This document shows, one piece after another, positions 21,101 through 30,702 of a stretch of DNA of 64,000 bases. Every line of letters starts with the position of its first letter. Within the stretch, counting starts at the first letter, position 1. The notes under the pieces are model-generated. The model did not search any database. It worked only from the letters and a program-made list of their open reading frames with translations, and was not told where the DNA came from. This DNA comes from Mixophyes australis (taxonomy: Eukaryota; Chordata; Amphibia; Anura; Limnodynastidae). The stretch is taken from NCBI GenBank assembly GCA_036250195.1, contig JAVHZZ010000004.1, positions 140,277,229 through 140,341,228 of the forward strand, in the 5' to 3' direction. The translations under genes were made by a program, and so were the position numbers.

Positions 21101-21263
21101 TGCCGGCAGCGCCGGAATCCAGAAGTGCTTGAGAGACAAAAGATTTGGTGGCTGAGAAGATGGTAACATCAAATGCACACACTTTGGAATCCATAGAAGA
21201 TGGAGAGGAATCCAGGGATCCTAACCTTACCTCTCCAGAACTGGTTAGGGCCTGGCATTTCCC
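18189..21263 (-). pseudogene. pol of element C (protease to integrase)
   Basis: The minus strand encodes protease (LLDSGAAGNFIS near 21110), RT (MPFGLCNAPAVFQ, YLDDI near 20180), RNase H and a full DDE integrase (SMDFVTELP, SDRGVQF, NGQTERVNQDLE), ending at the D insertion after FHVSLLKPLVINRF. Compared with B, a short deletion near 20725 removes codons between PPQYA and QSERLPPHR with a frame change, and a second frameshift lies near 20515 (FFFVKRK). The last 2.1 kb (18174-20285) is one open frame. Entry is by the same GGGAAAT heptamer. Confidence 0.92.
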
Positions 21264-22175
21264 GACTTCTTAGGACATGAGTTCAGGCTGTGAGTAGGGT
21301 CAGCACAATAGATGCAGAGTCTATTTTGTATTCGTCGATCCCTCTCTCTAGATGTTAACTTAGAACGTCCTACCCTCCATGGGTTCCACTGGAGGGGGAA
21401 GGTGACGAACTTGAGGTGATGGGCGAGTAAACCCCTTAGAGGTGCTTGTTCTTTCAGACTCCCTCTCACGGAATCTCATGTCTACCCTATGACATAGGGA
21501 AATTAGATCATCCAAGGAGGAGGGTAACTCTTGTGTGGTCAGTGCGTCTTTGATCTTATCCGTCAGACCCTGCCAGAAGGCAGCTATCAGGGCCTCGGTG
21601 TTCCACTGTAGTTCAGAGGCGAGTATCCGAAACTGAATGACGTACTGGGCCACAGAGTGTGATCCTTGGCGTAGTCGGAGAATGCTGGAAGCCGCAGAGA
21701 CAACGCGGCCAGGTTCATCGAAAATTTTGCGGAACGTGGAAATGAAGAGTGCACTATCGTCCAATAGAGGGTCATTTCTCTCCCACAGAGGGGAAGCCCA
21801 CGCAAGAGCCTGTCCGGAAAACAGAGAAATGAGGTAGGCAATCTTGGCACGGTGAGTGGCAAAATGGTGAGGTTGAAGCTTGAAATGGAGAGAGCACTGA
21901 TTCAAAAAACCTCTACACGTCTTGGGATCTCCATCATATTTTGAGGGAGTAGGCAGGTGTAGCGTGGAAGCAGTAGACACCTGGGATGGCACTGGGGAAG
22001 GAGAAGGCGCTGGAGGTTCAACAGTCGCTGAAACGTTTTGTAGAGGTACTCCTCGGGTGGCCAGAGTCTGAAAACACTGGAACAGATGTTGCTGCCGTAC
22101 ATCCTGTTGTTCTACCCGAGTGACCAGATGCTGCAGCATCTCCTTAGCTGTTGGTTCCAATCCTGGGTCTGTCAT
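21245..22175 (-). pseudogene. gag of element C
   Basis: Starts MTDPGLEPTAKEMLQHL at 22175, colinear with gag of B. The capsid motif SGQALAWASPLWERNDP is kept. A one-base insertion near 21372 (PMEGR instead of PMEIGR) shifts the frame before the zinc knuckle CIYCADPTHSLNSC, which remains readable in the next frame to the stop near 21245. Confidence 0.92.
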
Positions 22176-22176
22176 G

Positions 22177-22188
22177 GCCTGATCTTAC
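22177..22188 (-). promoter_or_regulatory. primer-binding site of C, self-primer type
   Basis: Sense GT then AAGATCAGGC (22186-22177), complementary to GCCTGATCTT beginning at 23499 in the 5' LTR of C. Same 2-nt offset from the LTR as in A and B. Confidence 0.78.
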
Positions 22189-22453
22189 TGTCACGGGCAC
22201 TAGGAGTAGCTTACCCGAGTTTCACCAGATGGAACTCTGCTAGAGAGGCGGGGTTATGGCACGCACCTCAAAGCAGGCAGGTGAATGATTGGAGCGACAC
22301 AACAGCAGGAGAGTAGAGATAGTCTGAGGAAGTCAGCGACTTGCAGCTATGGTTAGAGGAAAGTCAGCGACTTGGAGCAGTAAACTGAAGGCTGAAGATA
22401 ATGTAGACACGAGGAGTGGACGTGGATAGGTGATGGTAGGTAGAGGAGGAGTC

Positions 22454-22717
22454 AGTGGTCTGCGTACAGCAAGTTGTACCACTGTAGCGATGGGAAGAAT
22501 AGTACTGGTGCAGGTAGGTAGCAGGGTAGTCGGTGGTCTGCGTTCAGCAAGTTGTACCACCGCTATGGTGGGGAGTCTGGTCCAGGTGTAGGTAGGTAAT
22601 AGGAGAGTCAGTGGTCTGCGTATAGCAAGTTGTACCACCGCTGTGATAGGAGGACTTGTCCAGGTGCGGGTAGGTAGCAGGGAAGTCAGTGGTCTGCGTG
22701 CAGCAAGTTGTACCACT
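22454..22717 (-). repeat. hairpin array, 4 copies, period 78 bp (LTR C right)
   Basis: Copies at 22454-22483, 22532-22561 (GGTGGT/ACCACC), 22610-22639 (G-U closing pair in sense RNA) and 22688-22717. The partner LTR has five, so one unit was gained or lost. Confidence 0.9.
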
Positions 22718-23174
22718 GCTGTGAGAAGGAATGAGGACTTGTCCAGGTGCAGGAGAGTGAAGTTGAAAGGCAAACTGTGGCTGTATGGAAACAGCGCGAG
22801 TAGAGCAATGTCTTGTGAGGCAGAGATGTAAGGCACAATGAATAGTCTGTATGGAGTAGATGCCTTGCAGTAAGGAGAAGCCGGTCACAGCAGATATGCA
22901 CAATAACGCTAAGTAGTAGCGTGAGGAGATATCGTAGCTTGAGTGAAAGCTTGTCCTAAATGAAGCAATGCAGAACACAGTCTATATGGGTACTTGTACC
23001 CTGTGCAGCAAACAACAATGGATACAACTGGTATGCGAGCAATAGGCAATAGTCAATAGTCAGTAGAGCATACCCAGTTGTGTAGATCTGGAATCAGCTG
23101 AGAAGTGAAGCGTTGTAGCGGTATGGGAACGGCCGCTGAGTTGAGCAGGGAGCAGCGTGGAAGCTGAAGCACGA

Positions 23175-23455
23175 GTAGAGCTGGAAGCAGTTTGGAAACT
23201 GCACACAGGAGTAGAGCTGGAAGCAGCTTGGAAACTGCACACAGGAGTAGAGCTGGAAGCAGCTTGGAAACTGCACACAGGAGTAGAGCTGGAAGCAGCT
23301 TGGAAACTGCACACAGGAATAGAGCTGGAAGCAGTTTGGAAACTGCACACAGGAGTAGAGCTGGAAGCAGTTTGGAAACTGCACACAGGAGTAGAGCTGG
23401 AAGCAGCTTGGAAACTGCACACAGGAGTAGAGCTGGAAGCAGCTTGGAAACTGCA
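23175..23455. repeat. 36-bp minisatellite, 8 units (LTR C right)
   Basis: Same unit as 7729-8037, with units of type GCAGTTTGG or GCAGCTTGG in a different order from the other LTR. Confidence 0.9.
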
Positions 23456-23707
23456 CATACCTATAGAAGTTCACTGGAAGTGAGACTTCAAGATCAGGCA
23501 ACTACCTAAGGCTGCAGGTGCCTTAAGTAGGGAGGGGTGATTGATCCATCAATCACATTAGTGGTCAGGTGTAGTTGTTAAAGGGACCTGCGCATGCCCA
23601 GTGCGACAGGATGGCGGACGGCCGCGGTTCCACACAGGTGTGAGCGGGAAAGATGGAGAACCACGTACCAGAGTGGAGGCACTCACACTCTGGTGAGTGA
23701 CACATTC

Positions 23708-24764
23708 ATAAACAGAAAACTTGCTCAGAGCATTTTTTATTTTGTTATAACCTACTTTTATTGGGTCATTACATTTTATGGTGTATATAAACTAAGATCT
23801 GATATCGTAATAAATAAACAGATCTTGAGATATGAGCACCTTGAACATCACATTCCTAAAAGAATAAAAATGACCTTTAAGAGCAGTGGAGCACAACCTT
23901 TTTTGGCCCCAAGTCCGTATTGGGAAATATAACTCATTTGAAGAGACATGAATAAAACTTAAACACAAACATGTAAAATATGTACAATTTACTAGAGGAA
24001 AAGAAAAACATCTTTGTAGTTATGCTATGACTCTTAACAAATATAAAAAAGTTCCCATCGGGACTAAAATCTGCGCACACCAGAAGCGGCGTGGTCATCC
24101 CATGTAGTGAATGTGGACACACCATATAAAAAGCGAGCCATGCCCCACCTCTGTAACACATTTAGCTTCCTTTACCTAAATAGCAACACATTCTGCCATC
24201 ACCTCTGTGGTAACACATTTCCCCTCTGCCAAAAAGAAGCAACACATTCTAGAATTTTAAAATAAAGATGAGCCTCAATATAGTTATAATGTGCACACCA
24301 CATCCGACTGGGCATATGAACCTGGTTTAGACTAAGTACACAATGTGGAAATGAGGAAGTTGAAAAGGGACACCTCTCTAATGTAATACCTCTTTATTCC
24401 AATCCTGAGAGGGGTATTGCAGATATGCTGTGTTTATATTACTCACTTACACTCTTGAAGGGGTAGTGCATCCACCCAGGTCTTCTATGCTGCACTCTGT
24501 AGGAATTTAGGTAGCTTGCCTTGCCAGACATGACACAGCATATAATTAAAAACCACTGTAGCACGTTTATTAAAGGGGAGGGGTAATTGGAAATTGGTTT
24601 TGATTTGGTGGCACAGCTGGAAGTTTATAACATGCAAAACGCAATATATAGTCTAATCTCAAATACAGCTCTCAATCACGGTAATAATGCAATTTATACA
24701 TCACCTCACTACTAAAAGACATCTCTTACTGTTCAGATTATAAATTCCTACAGTCCTACCACTC
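23708..24764. other. AT-rich intergenic DNA
   Basis: Continuation of the target DNA of element C. No coding or RNA gene recognised. Short repeated phrases around AACACATT occur near 24150-24250. Confidence 0.4.
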
Positions 24765-25019
24765 TTGAAGTCAACATGTTGTTACACACTTACCTGTCCC
24801 CATTCCAGCGCCGCGATCTCCGCTGCTTCCGGGTCTCGGCCTGGGCAGCGTCAGAGCAACTTCCTCCTGTTCCTGACTAAACGTTTCCTGTGCTTTCCAG
24901 TGAACCTTGCTGATCTTCCAGACTCTGTTCCAGTGTACCAGACCAGGCTTGTTTGACCACGTTACCTCTTTGCTCCAAGTGCACCAGACCCAGGCTTGAT
25001 TGACTACGTTGTTTCTCTG

Positions 25020-25240
25020 CTCCAGTGTACAGTCCCCGGCTTGCTGACCATGTCTAATCTCTGCTCCAGTGTACCAGACCCAGGCTTGCTGACCACGTCT
25101 AATCTCTGCTCCAGTGTACCAGACCCCGGCTTGCTGACCACGTCTAATCTCTGCTCCAGTGTACCAGACCCCGGTTTGCTGACCACGTCTAATCTCTGCT
25201 CCAGTGTACCAGACCCCGGCTTCCTGACAATGGCTATATC
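25020..25240. repeat. 45-bp minisatellite, about 5 units
   Basis: Tandem copies of TCTCTGCTCCAGTGTACCAG plus ACCCCGGCTTGCTGACCACG plus TCTAA. The unit is stop-free in some frames, which explains open frames on both strands. It lies in a GC-rich patch (24780-25345) of unknown nature, possibly an LTR-like repeat. Confidence 0.88.
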
Positions 25241-25349
25241 TCCTACATCCTTACTTCTAGAGGCAGACCAGTGGACAGCGACCTGCGTTCCTCCACAGCA
25301 AAGCACAGGGGGTTCGTTAGACTCCGCACCACCGGCCGGCCAGCGCTAA

Positions 25350-26640
25350 TCTAGAGTAAGGCAAGTACTCCATATTTTTTACTTATTTACTGCCCGTTAC
25401 ACAAGTGTTACACATGTCAAGCCCAAACTAAACTTTTTTGTCTGTTATGAATCAATGCTCACTTTGGTAGAACAGGGATAAAAAAAAGTGCAATTGATCA
25501 ATAGACTAGAATATATTTGACTGTGTTAGAAAATAATTAAATTAGATAAACTTACTCAGCACAGCTCTTAGAGATAATTCTTGCAGTTCACATGAATAAC
25601 ACAAGGGGCTGAGTGGTCAACACAGCTCAGTCAGTAAACTCTTAAGCATAATTCTCCCATACACATGTAATGAACCAGAGTAAGGGATTGCAGCATCACT
25701 ACACAACATTCAGATTCTAGTTATCATTTAGTATATTCTACAAAATGACAGCTAGAATCTGACTGGTTGCTATAGGCAACATCTCCACTTTTTCAAACCC
25801 ACAGTTTAGTAAATATACCCCTAAGACTTGCACCAACTCTTTTACTTTGGCTATGTAATGCAAATAACATCATCACAGTTACGAATGTTGGGTACTGTTG
25901 GTGCACATGGTGAATAACTCAAGTTATTGTGTCATCAATATAGACCTTTCCAGTGGATAGCTTATACAGTCCTCCATAGGAATATCAGCAGGATGAAATT
26001 GTCTGTGTCTTCATATAATGAATAATTGCAATACTGCAATCACACAAAACTTCAGAAAACATATGGATCTAGACTTATATCTCAGATATGTGTATGAACT
26101 CTAAGCACACTTATCAGTCACCGTAGAGGCAGGACACTTGGCAGAACTGGGCAATACTCAGCAGGGACCAGACCTCCTCGTGCTTGCAGTCCTCTCTGCT
26201 CACACGCAATTCACCCAGGCCAGGAGACTCCCTCTTTGGCTAGGAGCTAGCTTTGAATGCTCACAAAAGTAGTTTCTCACTGGGCTCACCCACCGGTTCA
26301 CTGACATGGGTACCTTGTAAAATGTGTTCCTAACTCTGGACACTCTCAGCAACTCTTTGTAAACTGTCTCTGGTGGACTGGATATGGTATCTTGGACAGA
26401 CTTTCTCTCTTCAATACCCTCTTTCTTTGGCAGCACTCTCTTCTAATGGCCCAATCCCCTAGTGTCCTCCTATCTATTTATGTTCTCTCTCAATTGGCAC
26501 TGGCTCAGCTTTTAAGACCTGGTTGAATGCCTATTTTCAATAGAATAACCATAAAAGACAACTGATACTAGTACTACACATTGTAAAAAAAAAAATTCAG
26601 ACCACTGAAGCAAATTTTTAACTTGGGTATGTCTGACAGG
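25350..26640. other. intergenic DNA with a MITE-like fragment
   Basis: 25715-25830 contains a segment (TGACTGGTTGCTATAGGCAA and AGTTTAGTAAATATACCCCT) whose style matches a very common amphibian MITE; exact ends are not clear. Nothing else identified. Confidence 0.4.
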
Positions 26641-27776
26641 ATGGACAGCCTATGCCACCCTTTATGCTGTTGCTGGGAACGCTCTGGGCTTACTTTGCTA
26701 CCGTTCTCTTTCGGCATGCCAAATGCACCACAGTAGGAGGAGCTTACAAATACTGCCACCACTGGACTCCTTACCGGCATCCAGTACCGGGTTTCTTCTG
26801 GGTAACTGATGCTGCTAATGTATCCCTTGCTGGTGTACCTGGGCTGGTACTCCTGACCTCTTCTGATTGATCAGGGTTGCTGTGGATGGTTCCCCCCTGG
26901 CCTATCATAGTGGTCAGAGCTGCTGGGAAGCGGGCAGAGCGGTGGTACTGGAAAAGCTGGGACCTAACCTCAGTAACAGCAGGGAACGAATTAGATTTTG
27001 GGTCTAATCTGTAGGTCACAGGAATGGAGAGGTTTTCAAGCAGGTCTTTGAAGCAAGTGATGTTTATTTGCTCACACTGGTTGAAGATACCAGGAGCAGG
27101 TCAGATGAAGTAAGAAAGAACAATTTTCAATACAAGACAGGGCTTTTTATACTGAACACAGCCTCACGGGCAATTTTTAGGATCAGGATGCAATTTGTTT
27201 ACCCAAACATGGATTTACATGCAATGCAAAGTTAACAATATTTTCACTTCTCTGTTATGTGCTAAAACTTGATGCTTGCATTATCTGAGATCCAGTAATG
27301 CCAGATAGCCAGGCAGTGCTCCCCTGCTGGGTATACAGGCTAAACAGGTTTTTGTCACTTCACATAAAAACCTACTTAACATTTCCTACTATCAGCAAAC
27401 AGACTTCCTCTAGAAAAGATACAAACTCAAACAATGACACCTGCATACAAAACAATACAAAACAATGTAACACGATAAGTGCATTTCAAATTATACATTG
27501 GTGCCTGCACCTCTGATTGAAATACATTTCTACAATAAATTATTTCTACATGATTCAGCCAGAAATAAGTAATTTATCAGTGATCCAGTCACAGTACGTT
27601 TCAACCACAAGAATAAAATCTGTGACTAATGGCCCTATTTATTAAAGACAGAAATCTTTTTTTCTCTACAATGATAGGGTTTCTATCTATCAAGAGCTAT
27701 CTGCCATTTTATCAGGCTTCTCCTAGTAAAAGCTTTGCATGGGGAAGCTATTCAAGAAGGATTGCTGTAGAAAATG
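26640..27776. other. unassigned repeat-like DNA
   Basis: 26640-27020 has mixed GC content and small open frames, and resembles dispersed LTR-like DNA without a recognisable protein. 27627-27776 appears to be a small element (GGCCCTATTTATTAAAG) into which the following Tc1-like element inserted. No gene called. Confidence 0.35.
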
Positions 27777-27778
27777 TA

Positions 27779-29311
27779 TAGTCATGGCCCAAAGTTTTGA
27801 GAATGACACAAGTATTGGTTTTCACAAAGTTTGCTGCTTCAGTGTTTGTAGACCTTTTTGTCAGATGTTGCTATGGTATACTGAAATAAAATTACAAGCA
27901 TTTCAAAAGTGTCAAAGGCTTTCATTGACAATTACATTAAGTTTATGCAAAGAGTCAATATTTGCACTGTTGACCCTTCTTTTCGAAGACATCTGCAATT
28001 CACTCTGGCATGCTGTCAATCAATTTCTGGGCCACATACTGAGTGATGGCCGCCCATTCTTGCCTAATCAATGCTTGGAGTTTGGCAGAATATATGGGTT
28101 TTTGTTTGTCCATCCGCCTCTTGAGGATTGACCACAAGTTCTCAATGGGATTAAGGTCTGGGGAGTTTCCTGGCCATAGACCCAAAAGTTCGATGTTTTG
28201 ATCCTCGAGCCACTTAGCCACTTTTGCTTTATGGCAAAGTGCTCCATCATGCTGGAAAAGGCATTGTTCGTCACCAAACTGTGCTTGGATGGTTGAGCTC
28301 TTGGAGGATGTTTTTGTACCATTCTTTATTCATGGCTGTGTTCTTAGGCAAAATTGTGAGTGAGCCCACTCCCTTGGCTGAGAAGCAACACCACACATGA
28401 ACGGTCTCAGGATGCTTTACTGTGGGCATGATACAAGACTGATGGTAGCGCTCACCTTTCTTTCTCCGAACAAGTGTTTTTCCAGATGCCCCAAACAATC
28501 TGAAAGGGGATCCATCAGAGAAAATGACTTTATCCCAGTCCTCAGCAGTCCAATCCCTGTACATTTTGCAGAATATCAGTCTGTCTCTGATGTTTTACCT
28601 GGAGAAAAGTGGCTTCCTTGCTGGCCTTCTTAACACCAGGCCATCCTCCAAAAGTCTTCACCTTACTGTGTGTGCAGATGCACTCACAACTGCCTGCTGC
28701 CATTCCTGAGTGAGCTCTGCATTGGTGGTGCCCCGATCCCGCAGCTGAATCAACTTTAGGAGACGGTCCTGGCACTTGCTGGACGTTCTTGGGCGCCCTG
28801 AAGCCTTCTTCACAACTATTGAACCTCTCTCCTTGAAGTTCTTGATGATCCGATAAATGGTTGATTTAGGTGCAATCTTACTAGCAGCAATATCCTTGCC
28901 TGTGAAGCTCTTTTTGTGCAAAGCAATGATGACTGCACATGTTTCCTTACAGGTAACCATTGTTGACAGAGGAATAACAATGATTTCAAGCACCACTTTC
29001 CTTTTAAAGCTTCCAGTCTGTTATTCTAACTCAATCAGCATGACAGAGTGATCTCCAGCCTTGTCCTTGTCAACACTCTCACCTGTGTTAAGGAGAGAAT
29101 CACTGACCTGATATCAGCTGGTTCTTTTGTGGAAATGTTTTTGGGATAAAGTTCATTGTCATGGCAAAGAGGGACTTTGAAATGAATTGTAATTCATCTG
29201 ATCACTCTTCATGACTTTTTGGAGTATATGCAAATTGCCATAATAAAAACTGAGGCAGCAAACTTTGTGAAAAATAATATTTGTGTCACTCAAAACTTTT
29301 GGCCATAACTG
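27779..29311 (-). mobile_element. Tc1-like transposon, decayed
   Basis: 1533 bp with inverted ends: plus left TAGTCATGGCCCAAAG and right CTTTTGGCCATAACTG, extending with mismatches for over 60 bp. TA dinucleotides flank both sides (27777-27778, 29312-29313), as Tc1/mariner elements require. It carries one transposase gene on the minus strand with frameshifts. Confidence 0.92.
27985..28996 (-). pseudogene. Tc1-like transposase
   Basis: Minus-strand frames give the N-terminal helix-turn-helix region (TIYRIIKNFKERGS, KKASGRPRTSS), then FSDGSPFRLFG with the first catalytic Asp, VWCCFSAKGVG, FQHDGALCH with the second Asp, and PDLNPIENLWSILKRRM with the Glu. At least two frameshifts (near 28650 and 28270) break the roughly 340-residue enzyme. 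Confidence 0.92.
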
Positions 29312-29927
29312 TACAACTGTAATCCTCCTACAGTTATCGCCATCTCAGGAAAATGGTGAAGGGTTGTGCATGCTCAGAAGCACTGAAGACTGGCTGGTGA
29401 AGCGGTAAGAACACTCTTACCGCTACCAGCCAGCATCATCAGGGAGCTGAGTATCACTCAGCTGGCGCTGGAAAATTTTCGGAGCCAATTGCGTAGATAC
29501 AAACTCTCCACCCAAGATCTGTACCTCACAATCTCACCCATTACTTATTCCAATTTCCAGTTACAGTACTGTCTTTGGGTTGCCCAGACTGGGGGTTGCG
29601 ACCTGTGTCAACAGTGAAAGTCGGCATTACCATTACTCAGTGCCCCATATTAGTGCCAATCGCTAGTGGTATAATGGGTTCACATCTCGTACATTCAGAG
29701 TGCAGAGAAAGAAGGGGATGGCGAATGTGTGTAAGTGGGCTGGTAGACAATGGTATGCCACACTTCTCCAACTGCTTTTTGCCCAAAAATGTGCTCTGCA
29801 CCCAAGTGCTCTTTTTATCTGTGTGCCTGTATCGCCGCTCAAGTAACAGTCTGCACCCTCCACCATAGGCTGGCTGTCCAGTGGAGGTTACCAGTATTTG
29901 GAGTAGGTGACTCTGAAGCACAATGCT
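29312..29927. other. unassigned DNA between Tc1 and Penelope elements
   Basis: No recognisable gene. 29385-29420 contains a short inverted repeat (GGTGAAGCGGTAAGA and TCTTACCGCTACC). Confidence 0.4.
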
Positions 29928-30634
29928 TTGTATTGACTACATATTCATTGTTATTACTAGATATTAGTCACCTGCCTTTTCAGTTACGAATATACATGAG
30001 GCATGCTATTATAACGTCTCTCCGCTGCATATGTTACATTGTTCTTATTGACCTCGGAGATTTAGCTACATATCATAGCGGTCTCTTAGAGGCTTGTATT
30101 GGTAATAGAAATTGTTGTTGATACTAGATACCACTCATCAGCTCCTCTGTTTATACAATACTTATTAGGTATATTAATAAGCGCTCTTCCGCTACACATG
30201 CTTTTCCGCTTTATAATCATTATTGGTGGATAATTCCGGAGGAGCATTTATTTAGTTACCATTTACTCAAGGCTAACTAACTCAGATATCAGTTATTATA
30301 GGAATATATCCAGAGGTATATTATTAGACTATTACAGTAGTATCCACCTCACTAATGAGGATTAAGCGAGACATTGCAATTTATTTTGCCTTTTAAACAC
30401 CCATTCACTATTTTATTATTTTTTATGTTATTTCGCTCATATCTTTCCGATCATTTTTATGAATTATATTAAAAGTTATGTTTTAATTAGCACTGTAGTA
30501 GTGCCTCTATATGCACTGTCTTTTCTGTTTTCTTTGTTCCAAGTTGATTCTCAGTGTAGGGTGCACCCCCCAAGTAAGTGTTTTATTGCCCGGGTATTAT
30601 TAATAATAATTATCATTTACCAGTGCTTAAAAAT
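29928..30634 (+). repeat. left pseudo-LTR of the Penelope-like element
   Basis: Nearly identical to 34711-35417 with scattered substitutions and no obvious length change. Begins TTGTATTGACTACATATTC and ends at CAGTGCTTAAAAAT. Confidence 0.92.
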
Positions 30635-30702
30635 TAAAAATATTATTTACAAAATCTGATTAACTTTACATTTGATTCTCTGGAAAGTTATTATTTGAAA
30701 AA

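Larger units (their letters stand above)
6670..23702 (-). mobile_element. Ty3/gypsy chromovirus C, split by nested insertions
   Basis: LTRs at 6670-8279 (3') and 22189-23702 (5') bracket gag, pol and chromodomain on the minus strand. A 5-bp target duplication CATTC lies at 6665-6669 and 23703-23707. The internal region is interrupted between integrase and chromodomain by solo LTR D, which itself holds element B. Frameshifts in gag and RT and a stop in the chromodomain show that C is inactive. Confidence 0.93.
22189..23702 (-). repeat. 5' LTR of element C
   Basis: 1514 bp with TG...CA ends. Four hairpin modules (22454-22717), eight 36-bp units (23175-23455) and a predicted start at 23499 preceded by a weak TATA-like TACTTAAG about 30 nt upstream. 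It is 96 bp shorter than the 3' LTR because of repeat-copy differences. Confidence 0.92.

Noticed and set aside
23060..23509. Repeat-encoded frames in the second LTR of C
   Set aside because: Same minisatellite as above.
24996..25349. Open frames of about 100-117 codons on both strands
   Set aside because: Caused by a 45-bp minisatellite whose length is a multiple of three.
26640..27040. Retroviral LTR or coding exon
   Set aside because: No TG...CA pair, no protein match and no partner repeat within the window, apart from a weak likeness to 58990.
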